A stretch of 64,000 bases of DNA from Nothophaeocryptopus gaeumannii (lineage: Eukaryota > Ascomycota > Dothideomycetes > Mycosphaerellales > Mycosphaerellaceae). Location of the stretch: the NCBI GenBank assembly GCA_031771865.1, contig JASISA010000026.1, positions 372,001-436,000 of the forward strand, given 5' to 3'. Position 1 is the stretch's first letter, and each line of letters begins with the position of its first letter. A program made the translations under genes and the position numbers. Positions 20,546-31,879 of the stretch are shown piece by piece. The notes below the pieces were generated by a model. That model had not been told where the DNA came from. It did no database searches and saw only the letters and a program-made list of their open reading frames with translations.

Positions 20546-22750
20546 TCAGCCCATCTGAGCATTCTCAAACTGGAGTGTCTGCATCAGTACCCGGTCGTTG
20601 TCGTCCAGCTGCTCTTGAGCATCAATTCCAGGCTCCTCACGCCGCATCTGCGCTCTCGTCCGCCGCTGCCGCTTTGCAGGCCCAGCAACAACCGCACTGC
20701 CGTCTTCAGTCTCGGCAGTTCGAGCTCGCTTTCCTCGTCCCTTGGCCTTCTTCCCTCTGCCTCTGCCCCTGCCCTTTCCCTTTCCCTTTCCCTTTCCCTT
20801 TCCAACTCCACCTCGAGCATCACTGTCTTCCCCAGCTTCCCTTTCTGAATTGTCGGAGTGTTCGCCATCGCTAGCTTCCAGCACTGCTTTTCCTTCAGCC
20901 ATGATATGCCTCTTCTCCTTATTGCAGAGGTTATTCGTCTCCTTCCGCTTCGCATATCCATTCGGGTTGGCGGCCAGACTCCTCACACCTCGGCCTTCGA
21001 TGACATCCATCACCACCCTCTTGTTCAATCTGAGTAACTCACAAATCGACGCCATCCTCTGCTCGAAGGGAAGATGAACATCCAAGCTATAACCAGCATT
21101 ATTACCGCCGACTGGATAGAACGTGGCGGACGAACCGGCGTGAAATCCGAGAATCTCATGGAACAAGGCGCGGAAGCGTGCTGTGACGATTTCTGGCGTG
21201 AAACCGGGGTTCATGCGTGACTTTTGGTTGAAGTCGATTTGTTGAATCTGTTCCCATTCGATGCCCTTTCTGGACTTATCCCCTCCCTCGCCCCCCGGAA
21301 TTGAATCATTCATCGCATCAAACAACCGGCAGACATACGCGTCTTCATCGGCTGAGATGTGATGCGCTTGGTAGGGAGTTAGGGCTGGACCTTGGGGTTG
21401 GAGGGCAGGGTAGATGATTGCGCTGGCGGAGGCTACGCCTGCTGGGACTTGGGGGGCCATATCAAAGTGTGCGAAACCGGCATTGTGACGAAGCCATTTC
21501 TTTCCGCAACGGGCGCACATATCTGGTCTTTCTGGCATTGATACTTTGAACGTTTTGTCGCAGTTGGGTGCGGCGCAGATTTGGGAGTCGATGCGGAGGG
21601 AGGGGGAGCGGGTACGTCGTTTGGAAGTGGGTTTCGCTCGACCCTTGCCACGCTGTCTTGTGCGCGAGGGTTCAGGGGCGAAGTTGGAGTCTGGCTCTGG
21701 AGATGTCTCAAGGGCCGGCTCGTAGGCGAAGTGACCATTCGCAGCTGGTGGAGAAAACGATGGCTGCTGTGGTGGATACTGCTGGTATGCCTGGTCAAGA
21801 TTGCGATTGGGCAGTTGTGTTGGTATGTTATCGAAGTCGTACTGTTGCTGGTCCTGGTATTGATATTGATATTCTGGAGCTCGCGGGAGATATACACTAG
21901 TCGGATCCTGCTGGGAGTTGCTTGATCCTGGAGTTTCGGAGAATTGGTGCTCTTGATTCATCACTGGCGGCTGTTGCTGCTGCCGCTGCCGAGAGCTGCC
22001 GGTGCGAAGGAGATTCGCATGTGGGCTTTGAAACTTTCGCTGCATCGTGTTCATCTCACTGGACGATGGATCGTTTTTTTCCGATCGATGGAGATCTCGA
22101 TGTCCCTTCCACCATGTGGAGTTCTCAGATGCATTCTCCACATAGTACGGACCTTGTTGCTGCAAGCCTTGCGATGGCGATCCACGCTGGCTATGATTGT
22201 TTAGTTCGGCGGGGCTTGGAGAACAAGATTGCTGCACAGCCAGTGGCGATGGCTGCTGACCGTATGGACTGGAGCTTGACGAGGCAAACTGCGACTCATG
22301 TCGGAGAGCGTTTAGCCTACTGTGTGGGCGCGATGCTGGGGCAGAGAAATGTCCAGAAGTCTGAGTTGTTGCGGTCTGCGATCTTGCTCTCGGCGCTGAA
22401 TGAGCTTGCAGCTCGATAGGCTGGACTGGGACGAACAGACGCTCGGAGCCCTGAGGCGTTGCCGTATGCGACCTCGATGTCTGCGGCACATGGTCCTGCT
22501 GCTCGATGGAGTGGACCGGGACGTCAGAGCCGACTGTGTAGAGCAGTGGATCGATCTGGAGCTCTTCGGTCTGAAGCTGCCGGTCATAGGGCGCGTGCCC
22601 CTGATATTGGTCGGCCGGGGTATCTTGAACATTGGTATTGCTATGGTCCGCCCAAGGACTGTCGTCAGGAATATCGATGAGTTCGTTGAAGAGGGAGTCT
22701 TCATTAGTGTCGGAAAAAGTGAAGCCGTCGTATGGTAGGGAGTTGGACAT
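20546..22750 (-). CDS. Low-complexity nuclear-type protein with a two-CxxC zinc motif (unknown family, intact member)
   Basis: The ORF gives 734 residues from ATG 22750 (MSNSLPYDGF); an upstream in-frame extension exists but looks like leader. The first 390 residues are rich in Gln, Ser and Pro. Next come a basic RGKGRAKPTSKRR stretch and a zinc-ribbon-like motif CAAPNC...CARCGKKW. A folded conserved region includes GFTPEIVTARFRALF and LRLNKRVVMDVIEG. The tail is strongly basic with a (GK)n-(GR)n run and nuclear-localisation-like RKAK patches. It may bind DNA or RNA in the nucleus; that is inference from composition. The folded region has a clear relative at 41546-43502, which is broken. I do not know the family name. 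The (GK)n run is coded by a CCCTTT microsatellite, so its length may vary between strains. Confidence 0.65.
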   Translation of the reverse strand: MSNSLPYDGFTFSDTNEDSLFNELIDIPDDSPWADHSNTNVQDTPADQYQGHAPYDRQLQTEELQIDPLLYTVGSDVPVHSIEQQDHVPQTSRSHTATPQGSERLFVPVQPIELQAHSAPRARSQTATTQTSGHFSAPASRPHSRLNALRHESQFASSSSSPYGQQPSPLAVQQSCSPSPAELNNHSQRGSPSQGLQQQGPYYVENASENSTWWKGHRDLHRSEKNDPSSSEMNTMQRKFQSPHANLLRTGSSRQRQQQQPPVMNQEHQFSETPGSSNSQQDPTSVYLPRAPEYQYQYQDQQQYDFDNIPTQLPNRNLDQAYQQYPPQQPSFSPPAANGHFAYEPALETSPEPDSNFAPEPSRTRQRGKGRAKPTSKRRTRSPSLRIDSQICAAPNCDKTFKVSMPERPDMCARCGKKWLRHNAGFAHFDMAPQVPAGVASASAIIYPALQPQGPALTPYQAHHISADEDAYVCRLFDAMNDSIPGGEGGDKSRKGIEWEQIQQIDFNQKSRMNPGFTPEIVTARFRALFHEILGFHAGSSATFYPVGGNNAGYSLDVHLPFEQRMASICELLRLNKRVVMDVIEGRGVRSLAANPNGYAKRKETNNLCNKEKRHIMAEGKAVLEASDGEHSDNSEREAGEDSDARGGVGKGKGKGKGKGRGRGRGKKAKGRGKRARTAETEDGSAVVAGPAKRQRRTRAQMRREEPGIDAQEQLDDNDRVLMQTLQFENAQMG
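20771..20803. repeat. (CCCTTT)n coding microsatellite
   Basis: About five hexamer units; on the minus strand they code for the Gly-Lys repeat of the gene at 20546-22750. Confidence 0.8.
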
Positions 22751-24004
22751 GCCAACCAAACCTTTTCGATGGTATGAGTGCGAGCCGTATGCGCGTGGGT
22801 CTCGATGACTGTGATGGTTGCTGATATGGTATGGCCAGGTCTGAGCGAGCGATCGTTGTCTGCCCTGGTTCCTATTGACCCATTGCAGACAACTTTCGAC
22901 CCGCAAGAAATACTCTCCAGCCTGGCAAGCGGCGGAGGCGACAACATGTTTGCTTCGACCGAATGATTCTCCCCGGTGACGAAGACGCCGTCACGACTTC
23001 GCCGAATCGCGGCTTAAGAGGGGGCTTGCGAAGGGAGGCGGCCATGAGGAGCTGATGACCGAAGATGAAGACCTGGTGCACTCGGGTATGGGAGGTCAGA
23101 GCCGGCGATGGCGGAGATTTCAAGTCAGTGGGTGTTTTGGGCGGTGGTGGATAGATGCGGTGATGGGGAGACGGAGGAAATGCGTGGATCTTGTGAGGTC
23201 ACACCCATCCTGATGCATTGGGTGCTTTCGCCTCTTGCTTCCTGCGGCATTACCAACGACAACGACTTTTGCAGTCATTCTTAATTACTGAGAGCAAGTC
23301 GATTTGCGCTGCTGCAAGTCTTAACGCTGTCTTGAGGAGCAGGAGGTTCTGAACGGAAGACTGAGGAGCTCAACTCGATGAAGCTCAATAGCGGCTCTGG
23401 GCGGATATCTTGGAAAGGTCTTGTCCTTACAGCGATGGTAGTCTCCAACCACGTGCCTATACCATTCGACCAAATGCTTAACTCGGTCTTTGATGAACAG
23501 GTACGGTCCATGTCAAGCTTCGAAAGCCCTTACCTCATCCTTGACGTCCTGCCATCTCGCGCCCAGGATGTCCACAAATACGGAGTCCGTATCTGTCTTC
23601 CGCTGGGATAGATTGACAGTAACCGTTGAGCCGGTTGATCCGGCTCCCACATCATAAGTATCGGGGATTTGAACAGAAAGGCCCTAATCTGTCACGGATC
23701 CAAGGACAGTGGGTGCAGCAGCCACGTGCAGCCCTCGTGAGCGGAAAGGATCAACAAGTTACATAAACCGCACACTATTTTCGGACTTAGCTCCTGCTCT
23801 ACCCCAGGTGTACCTGCAAGCGAGAGTGACGATTCAAGGCACCGCTCTCATACTCTAAACCGTCAGCCCGGATTTCGCAGCTGCTGACTTATGCGAAAGG
23901 CTGACGTGAATTATTGAAAAGAGGCTGACGCCCAGGTTCTGATATCGTCGAAGTCTGCTCCTCGATTGCCAGCTCTGCCTTCGCTGACTGCAAAGTGTTT
24001 GACG
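22751..24004. other. Long intergenic region
   Basis: Divergent promoters for the genes at 20546-22750 and 24005-24958. A 77-residue plus-strand frame at 23378 has no family features. Nothing else is supported. Confidence 0.4.
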
Positions 24005-24958
24005 ATGTACTTCGTGCAAGCGGTTTCGTGGCTGGCTGCGGTCTCTATTGCTGTAGCACTACCCACTAAACGAGAATCGACTGGACCGAAGAAGTACGGG
24101 CGATTGATCGTGTTTGGCGATAGCTTCAGCGACAATGGAGGTGGTTCGTGGGTTGTGAGCAACCATATGTGGCCAGCAGATTCAGCATACTTCAATCACA
24201 GCTTCTGGTGAACCTCATCGGGAACCCGCTCAGTCTTTATCAGTATGCTCATGTTTTCCAGCAACGGCCCAGTGTGGGCAGACACTCTCTCGACCGCACT
24301 CAACGTCCAACTTCTTGACCTCGCAATCGGTGGCGCAACAGCAGACAACTCTTTCGTAGCTGGCTTCACCGGAGCAAAGAGCACGATTCCAGTCCCGTCG
24401 ATTCACGACCAGATTGTGAGCTTCCTAGCAAAGGACAAACCTCGAGAAGACGATGTCTTTGTGCATTGGATCGGCGCCAACGACGCACTCTTCAACACCA
24501 GCATATCCGGCTCCTCCGTTGTCTCGCTCATCAACCGTGACGTCGATCTCCTCTGGCGAGCTGGCGCAAAGATTGTGCTGCTCGCCAATTACCCTCCCGT
24601 CTCTTCTTTCCCAGCCGTGCAAGGCGTGCCGATATATCAACAGATTGGTCCGCCATATGCCGCGGCTCTCGATACTGGCCTTGCGAATATCGCTGCAGGG
24701 TGGGGGCCGTATATGAAGATCAAACTGGTCAATGTGGAGAAACTCTTCGCTGCGATCGTGGCGAATCCAAGTGCGTATGGGATTGACGCAAAGTACCTGA
24801 ATCCGCCAACAGCGTGCCTACTGGGGACATACGGAGGGGGTCCGCGAAGTCTATGTGCGGATCCGGATAAGCATTTGTTCTGGGATGAGTACCATCCTGT
24901 TGCGACTGTGCACAATAGGATCGCTGGGTTGTTTGAGCAGGCATTGGCAAGTCTGTAA
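24005..24958 (+). CDS. Secreted SGNH/GDSL esterase, CE16-like
   Basis: Proposed exons 24005-24207 and 24262-24958 give 299 residues. ATG 24005 starts a signal peptide (MYFVQAVSWLAAVSIAVALP). The catalytic blocks are in order: block I FGDSFSDNG with the Ser near residue 40, block III GAND (HWIGAND), and block V DEYH near the C-terminus with the Asp and His of the triad. The 54-base intron starts GTGAAC and ends TTTTCCAG; splicing restores the family's NGPVWAD segment directly after the SF residues. Such enzymes remove acetyl groups from plant cell-wall oligosaccharides, or act as lipases; the exact substrate cannot be read from sequence. The Gly-rich loop after block I (NGGGSW) replaces the usual NNG. 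The structure is complete. Confidence 0.85.
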
Positions 24959-25218
24959 GGGATGAGGCTCAGCAATAGTTTGAAGATCTGATGATGGCTA
25001 TGTACCAATGTAGAGAATACAAAGATCGACTCAGATCTAACCCATGAACCCTTCTCGGGCTGCAAGACCTCGAGATTGGTTACTCTGCTTTGTTATCGAT
25101 CTCCAAAGTCTCAATTGTCATCCACATCCACCAGACCTCGCTCCCTGAGCCTCTCCACGTGCAGCCGCCGCTCGGCTCTTCGATCCTCGATCGCCTTGAA
25201 GCTCCATGGCATGTCATA

Positions 25219-25725
25219 TTATCCCGGGAAATCCCAGCCCCAAAGAAGCTGCTCTATAAGCTTCTCTTGAGAGTCTCCATTTAGTTCCAGTTTGCAGACC
25301 CATCGAGCCGCCCAGTCAACCTCCTTCTCAGTTCGTCCATCGTCCCTAAAGAACTCGACTCTCCTCAACTGACCACGATTCCTCTCATCCAGCGACTTCA
25401 GCCCTCGCATACATCGGTTCTGGAGGATTTCGTGAGGCTCGTTGAGGTACCAGATCTTCTGGAGCTTGAGGATGAAGAGGTTGTTGGAGAAAAAGATGCT
25501 CAGTGTCTCCTCCCGGATCTGGCTGTTGAAACAGCAGAGTGCTGGGTATTTGAGAGTGTTGTTCGTGCCGGAGATGAGGACCGCCCCGCGACGCTTGACT
25601 TTGCAGGTCACGAAATCAAGCTCATCCGAGGGTTGCAGGCAGTAGTCGAGGATCTGATTGCGGATCTCGCCTGGAAAAGACAATAGGGCGGCGGGAGTGC
25701 GTTTTGCTTCGATCTCGCTGTCGTC
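25219..25725 (-). CDS. F-box-like fungal protein, start unresolved
   Basis: The frame is open from 25725 to a stop at 25219 (about 168 residues). It carries the opening of fungal F-box-like proteins: SFPGEIRNQILDYC, close to the usual LPxEIRNxIY. The later part fits the family pattern (CCFNSQIREETLSIFFSNN). No ATG is in frame. A good acceptor (CTCTAACAG) stands right before 25725, so an upstream exon is expected. The nearest candidate exon (ORF 25769-26056, ending at a GTAATT donor) is one base out of phase, so either the true exon is elsewhere or the gene is broken. Family members may recruit substrates to SCF ubiquitin ligases, but most are uncharacterised. Confidence 0.5.
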   Translation of the reverse strand, partial: DDSEIEAKRTPAALLSFPGEIRNQILDYCLQPSDELDFVTCKVKRRGAVLISGTNNTLKYPALCCFNSQIREETLSIFFSNNLFILKLQKIWYLNEPHEILQNRCMRGLKSLDERNRGQLRRVEFFRDDGRTEKEVDWAARWVCKLELNGDSQEKLIEQLLWGWDFPG

Positions 25726-25768
25726 CTGTTAGAGTAGGGACATATTCGGAACCTTTGCATTGCTATAA

Positions 25769-26056
25769 TTACCTCTGCTCAGCCGCCTCGACTTCCTCTT
25801 CGATGACTTTCATGATATGCTGGAATGCCTCTTCCATGATGGCCGCCGCACGTCTCGCAGCTCCTTCGACCAATCTCACACAGCGCTCGGAGTCGCGGTG
25901 AGATGCTCGAGTTGCAACAGACGTCGAAAGCTCAGGCGCTGCCACAGTCAATGCATCTTGAATCTTGCGTGCGGTGTCCATGCGGTCCTGGACCATTCGC
26001 ACTGCGTCGTCTTGATGAGGTCCGCGGTCTAGCAACATTAGCATATCTTCAACCAT
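25769..26056 (-). CDS. Small Ala/Glu-rich helical ORF
   Basis: 95 residues from ATG 26056. The C-terminal half (AARRAAAIMEEAFQHIM) is predicted helical by composition. It starts 3 bases after the end of the GMC relic and ends at a splice-donor-like GTAATT next to the F-box-like exon. It may be a first exon of that gene (phase does not match) or a separate small gene. I do not recognise it. Confidence 0.25.
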   Translation of the reverse strand: MVEDMLMLLDRGPHQDDAVRMVQDRMDTARKIQDALTVAAPELSTSVATRASHRDSERCVRLVEGAARRAAAIMEEAFQHIMKVIEEEVEAAEQR

Positions 26057-26058
26057 AT

Positions 26059-27340
26059 CTATTGCAAGCTTGTGCTTACCTTCTCAGCCACAGCGTGCAC
26101 TGTCGAAGATGTATGACTTGCTGGAATCATAGGCATGATACTCGCATCCACCACTCTCAAGCCCTTCACGCCATACACACACATCTCAGGGTCGACTACT
26201 CCTCCAAATTCTCTCGGCATCATCGCAAGAGTACCCACTGGATGCTGCCAAGAGCTGAGTGTAGCGTTTCGTAACTCGAATTCGATCTGTGCGTCAGTAC
26301 TGACATTGCCTCCAGGTACCAGCTTGACGGTGCCCAGTTCCTGCATGGCCGCCGAAATTAGGAGCAGACGACTTTGCTTAAAGGCAGCGATCATTATCTC
26401 AAGATCAGTCGGATGCGTGAAAGTGCCGAAGTCAATGACTGGAATGTCTTCCGCATTGCCAGACCCAATGTGAATGCTGCTACGATTCAGTAACTTGAGA
26501 AGCGCGAGAACAGCCAAAGGAGAGCCATCCATCTTGTGCTCGACTGTTGCTCTATAGACAGACAACTAGTGCCGAAGTGTGATCGCCTGCTGCTGTCGTA
26601 GCAAGTAACTATCGTCTGGTGAGTCTGAGTTGAGAGAGTTCCGTTGGTTTGAATTTTCTTGGCCTTCTCGACGATCTGTCTGAAGTCCGCCGAGACATTG
26701 CTTAGGGGCAAGAACGCAGCTGGTTCTCCCGCTTGATAAGTCTGTGTGTATGGTCCAGTTGGATTCTCATAGTATACGGTAGCTAATCTTCCGCATACTG
26801 CGTATGATAGTCGGCCTGAGGACCAAGCCAACCGGGGGTCGGCGATGTCCAGTTGGTGTAGTTGAGGTAGATGAAATAGCTGGGCGGGTCATGGAAGTTG
26901 TGACAGACTCATGGTAGGTCCTCTATGACTTCGATGCCATGACGTGTGAGTAGTTCGTGAGGATCGACGCCAGAGAGCTGGAGGACCTGTGGGCTACGTT
27001 GAGCACTTGCAGCCACTATGACCTCTGCTGACGCTACGACCGAGAACGTCGTCGAGCCAATGCTATTCTTCTTCACAACGGCACATGTACATCCCGAAAC
27101 TCCACAGGCTCGTTTACCATCGAATAGGACGTGATGCACCCCGTGAACATTGAGCAAGTCCAGATTGGGCCGCCGGCTAGCGCTTCCTTTGTAATAGGCA
27201 CTGCTTACATGACTCCGGCTCATGTTTCAGTGTGTGAGGGACATTGGACAGTACATAGCTCCAATAGCCTTGCCAGGATTCGGCTGATTATTCAATTGAA
27301 GGCCAAGACTCTTCCAAGCATCAAAGTAGTACTTGGCAGT
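26059..27340 (-). pseudogene. GMC oxidoreductase (choline/aryl-alcohol dehydrogenase-like) relic
   Basis: Three reading frames in succession match parts of one GMC protein. The substrate-side domain starts YYFDAWKSLGLQLN (from 27340); then come RPNLDLLN and EVIVAASAQRSPQVLQLSGV, a middle part with YFIYLNYTNWTSP, and the C-terminal signature from 26565: WQHPVGTLAMM, GGVVDPEMCVYGVKGLRVVDAS, MIPASHTSSTVHAVAEK. The N-terminal FAD-binding GxGxxG region is missing. An in-frame TGA stands at 27229-27227, another sits in the conserved LPGVG motif (27223 frame), and at least two frame changes follow. The original enzyme would have oxidised alcohols or sugars with FAD. With the MFS relic next door it may be what is left of a small metabolic locus. 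Confidence 0.75.
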
Positions 27341-27808
27341 ATCCAATGCAAAGGCCGAGAATCGTGCTTGCAGCCACAATCGTTGGCAAATTCCAAACGA
27401 GGTGAGCTGTGAAGATCAGCATCATGATGGGGAAGGTCGTAATGGTTATCAGAAGATTAAGTAGCGAATGTGGGATTCTTCCTTGAGGCTTCAGAGGGAT
27501 GGAAAAGCTGAGGGCAATATAGAATAGTGCTTCGTACAACGTTGCACGGCGTCTCTTGGCGTCCGCAAGCTGCGAGCTGCATGATGGCTATTAGCCACCC
27601 GGTGTTGGGTGAGATGGTACTGAAAGGGAGGAAAGTGGGAATGAACGTGCGAGTGGCTCGTGTAGTGATACCATTTCCAGAGCGAAATGTTTCTGGTGTC
27701 TGGTGTCGGTAGCTGAGAACAGAACTGCAGGCTGAGGCCGACTTTCACCAAGGGTCCACGAAGCTCGACATCCCGTAATGCATAGCCATACATATCCTAC
27801 GTGAGGCC
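27341..27808 (-). other. Unassigned remnant between GMC and MFS relics
   Basis: Minus-strand frames here include a hydrophobic segment (LLNLLITITTFPIMM) in a different frame from its flanks. It could be a decayed membrane protein, the lost GMC N-terminus, or non-coding DNA. I cannot assign it. Confidence 0.25.
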
Positions 27809-29699
27809 TTATTTGTCACCCTGATCTTGCTTCCACTTCTTCCCCTCATCTTTGAACTTTTGGTCGTCCGGTCTATCGAGATCCACTTGCGGCATCAAGA
27901 GGAAGCACAGGACGAAAGCCATCGCTGCCAGAGATGCGCCGATGAGGAAGATAATCCTGAAACCTTTTTGGTACGCCGGGAGCATGGCGGCCCTTATCCG
28001 GTCGGCGTCAGCAGTAGAATGGTCCTTCAAGTGGTCTTGAGGCGATTTCAGCAACGCCGAAGTGTCCGCAGTGTCGAGATTGAGAGACCGAACACCTGCT
28101 GCTACCATGTTGTTCAGGATCGTTCCAGCGACAGCAAGGCCGATGGTACCTCCGAAATTTCGTGCAAAGTTCCGAAAAGAAGTTACGACAGCCATCTCCT
28201 TGCGATTCACACCGGCCTGGATCGCGATCAACGCAGGCTGGAGAGTGTTTCCACAACCCACGCCAGTAAGAATGGCGTATCCGACCTGCTTACCGAGACC
28301 ATCATTCTGGTCAAGAGTAGAGTATAGTCCGAGACCGATGGCCCAGCAAGCCCAGCCAAAGAGGATTGACTCTCGATATCGTCCAGTCCAGTGCACTATC
28401 AGACCGGATACAGTGCTCGTGGCCGTCTGCATCAGTATGATTGGCAGCAAAAGGGTGGTCGAACGTACCGCGGAGAATCCGTAAGCCACCTGATAGAAAG
28501 ATGGTATGTAGTATATCTGAACGAGGAAGTTCCAGCCATTGATGGCCATAGTCAGGCAGGCACCGTTCACGATCTTGGCTTTGAAGATGTGCAGAGGCAC
28601 TAGTGGATAGCGAGCGCCTTTCCACTGCCACAGCACGAAAGCAACCGAGACGCAGAAGCCCACGACGAGTGTGGCAATGACTGCTGATGAGTCCCACGAA
28701 TGCTCCGATCCGCCCCAGGTTAGGCCAAGCACGAGAACGACCGTGCCTCCAAGGGCGAGAAATGCGCCAATGAGGTCAATAGCCTTGACTTTCCTGGTCA
28801 AAGGTTAGCAATCACGAGATTTCGGAGACGCATGACTACTCACATCTTCCAGTCTCCCTCAACCTTCTTCAGCGGCATAGGAACAAAGTACACAACGTGG
28901 TCAGGACCGTCAAAGGCAGATTCAGTCGGAATATCCAACGCCACGAATCTCTCGACTGCGAAGCCAGAGCGCCACCAATGATGGGTCCGATACCATTCGC
29001 CAACGCCACAACGGAGCCAAGGATACCCTGATATTTCCCACGCTCTCGCAAAGGCACGACATCACTCACAATCATTTGAGCAATTGTCATCAGCCCGCCT
29101 CCCGCCACACCGGTCAGTGCACGGAAGACGATGAGCTGAATCGCAGTCTTGGCCAGAGATGAACCCAAAGATCCCACGAAGAATATGCCGAGACCGATAA
29201 GCAGAATGACCTTTCTTGACCAGATATCGGAGAGTCGTCAGTATAGGAGCTGAAAGCATGTGGAAGTTCTGTGGCGAAGTGTCAGCGTGGCGGCGCATGG
29301 CGAGGAAGAGTGGGATGACAACCACGTGGGATAATCCCCGTGACTATCACCATAGCAGTCGGAGACTTACACGAAATAGGCTCCTGAGATCCAGGCCTGT
29401 TCGTCTCCGGCGTGCAGGGCATTGCTAACGATGGTCAAAGAGGCTGCAAGAGTTGTTTGGTCCATCAATGCGAGGAAATCGACAGTGGAGCAGGCGAGGA
29501 AGATCTTGGGCCTGGTTAGCCTACGAACTCATCGTCTTCTGTTAACACTCACTGTAATGATCGTTGACCTTGGGACGTAGTTTGTCTGTTCATTGAGCTC
29601 ATGTTGCTTCGGCGTTTCATCGTGGCTACTGAGGTCGGAGCTGGACTGATTCCTCGACTTTGGTTCGGATTGAACGTGGAACTCTTCGTCTTTGGCCAT
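27809..29699 (-). pseudogene. MFS multidrug-type transporter gene with a stop and a frameshift
   Basis: Exons can be placed by splice signals: one from ATG 29699 (MAKDEEFHVQ, cytosolic tail), one with FLALMDQTTLAAS ending at GTAAGT (29370), 29268-28844, and 28793-27809. Together they cover a 12-14-helix transporter of the DHA/TRI12-like type, with motif A (RLSDIWSRK), GVAGGGLM and motif C-like segments, and an intact C-terminal half. Two lesions stand out. An in-frame TGA at 29240-29238 sits where relatives have Gly (LLYGRLSD). A one-base frame change near 28890 lies between LPLTVL and VYFVPMPLKK. The exon-1 splice site is also weak. The protein would have exported small molecules. A sequencing error could explain the frame change, less likely both. 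Confidence 0.75.
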
Positions 29700-30839
29700 T
29701 GCGAGGAATGCGGTCTGATGCCTGAAGTAGGAAAATGTCGTGCGCTCTTGAGACAGGAATAGAAGGATGCGCAGTCCAAAAACCAAGCTCCTCAGCATCG
29801 ACACCGATTCCAGTCGCAAACCTTCAATCCGTGACTCAAGGCCTATTTCATCTTGCGCCATGACACCAAGCACGGTGGATGGCAAAAAAAGCGCCTCGAT
29901 CGACACCGCCGGCAGTGCCCGCCTATTACAGAGTGTGACACCACGATTGCCAATTCTCACAGAATCAATCGACAGGATAGGGTAAGATAATCCGTAGGAA
30001 CTCGTCTACCAAATTTGAGCTGCCAAATCGTTGTCCTCTTCGAGATATCAAGAGGGTAGAAACGCCGTTTGCAGTGGAGGGTTAGGCAAGAGGGGCCGCC
30101 GGTCGAGGTGCTTATTCTGCCCCCCACTGTGAAGGTCTTTGTCTTCCTTCGGTCACTATTTGTGCTCGGACGATGTTCCTGTCATGGCACCGCCGTTCGG
30201 TATAGCCTTAGTCGAAAGCCAGCCAGGTACGCAAGTACGCACATCTTTTCTGTGTGCCCATTAGTCCCCACGTACCACAACAATAGCGTCCTGGCTAAGA
30301 GAGGCACTTCTCCGACCAAGCAGGGTCCAAAACTGCAGATCGTATCATTTTGCGAAGTCAGTCGTCAAAGTCTTTGTGAAATGTGAGCAAACTTGCTCAT
30401 TATGTGGCATGGACTAAGTTCGAACAATCGAGTTGGCCCTCGAGATGTGAGATGCTCAGAGGTATCGCTTTGTAGGTACTGGGGATAGTATTGAACCCAT
30501 TATTGAGGCCGCACGCAGCGCAGTGGCGACCGCAGCCGAGTGCGTGGCATGATTTGGTCGATAGCCACAACAAAGTGGTCGTCCTGGTTCTGTCCACGAG
30601 GAATTTCAGCTTGTTGATGCAGCCCCTCGGCTTCAGCTATTCGATTGTAACATCCTTGTCGTAGATGTGAGAGTGGCCGGCGCCCCTAAACTATGCAGCT
30701 TAAATAGGTACTAGAACAGAGGCTCCTTAAACAGGAAAGGGATGCATGACCAGGGTAGTCAAGGGTGATTCTTTTTCAGGGAATGTAGTGGTGCTTGCGC
30801 CAACGCCGCCATCCATTGTACCTCCTTCTTATGTCCGAA
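29700..30839. other. Gene-poor stretch
   Basis: Short frames on both strands without family features. The part next to 29700 is the former MFS promoter. Confidence 0.35.
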
Positions 30840-31200
30840 AGCCCGTCTCTAGCTGTTAACACAGTTTAAAGAGGTCCTCGCTACCTCAATCGGCATATCT
30901 TTGGTTGCATATGCGTGTCGAACTAGCTCTACCAGCTCCCTGAGACTATTACTGACGCTAGTATGTGCAGCTACAGTCATCTTTGTTAGAGACTTGTACT
31001 AAGCTTAGACCCTTACCAACTCCTTATATTAACTTAAACTTTACAATTAGGCTCTATTTACTTATATTTGTTAATTAAAATTTTGACTTACCTATTTGAT
31101 AGACCTCCTATATCGTCCTCTTATCCTACTCGACTATATACTATAGAGGATAATTTGCACTTGCATGTACACTACTTGTACCGCAAGTCCCTCTCTTGCA
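30840..31200. other. AT-rich island
   Basis: Clearly AT-richer than its surroundings, with many TA steps (for example TTAATTAAAATTTTGA) and no open frame. Composition is typical of old repeats mutated by RIP in filamentous ascomycetes, but no element can be recognised. Confidence 0.5.
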
Positions 31201-31879
31201 TTTTAATTCTCTCGCGTGGGTCTATTTAAAACTTGGGGAAGCCAAGAACGAAGAGTTACCGCCAGCACCTCATCCGCAGCTTCACCTCGCGAATGCCGAC
31301 AAGCCACTGGCCCTGCCAAACATGCCAAACAATGTCCAAGTACACACTTGCGCAACATCAGCGGCCCTATTACTGCATGAAGACGAGCAAATTCGCTCAG
31401 GTCCCACTGTCCGACCGATATGTCTCAGTGCTGATCGTTGCACAAAGAGATGAGTACGGGTTCTCACAGGCTCCCTTCGCTGCGTGATGGACCTTGATGA
31501 AAGGCTACAGTATCGATAGGCAAACTACTGCTCGAACCCCATGACTTGAGGCAAAATCGCGTGGCGGCTAACGTGGGCACCGCATATCCATTACGGTGGC
31601 GGGCACATACCTCACCAGCCGGCGTGGGCTTTCCTCGTATGGTACCTCCGTGCATCCACTCAAAGTGAGAATCAAATTCAGGGACCGCCTCAATCAAATT
31701 TGTCACTTTGAGCAGGGGTACTGAGGTAGTTCAGAGGTTGAGGGTTGTTTCAGTCATCTGCTTGCGCGCGTGTCCGACGGTGCTCCCACGTTTGACTTTA
31801 TATAAGCTTCGACTCCTCCGTGTGGCCAGTGTCTGTAAGAAGATTATTGTCAGCAGCGACAGCGCAAGTACTATTCAAG
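31201..31879. other. Upstream region of the PLP-rhodanese gene
   Basis: No convincing gene. A TATATAAG-like sequence at about 31799, 80 bases before the start codon, could act as a TATA box. Confidence 0.35.

Noticed and set aside
23590..23660. tRNA-like hairpin around GAGCCGGTTGATCCGGCTC
   Set aside because: It forms a short hairpin but no acceptor stem, anticodon loop or B-box in proper spacing could be found.
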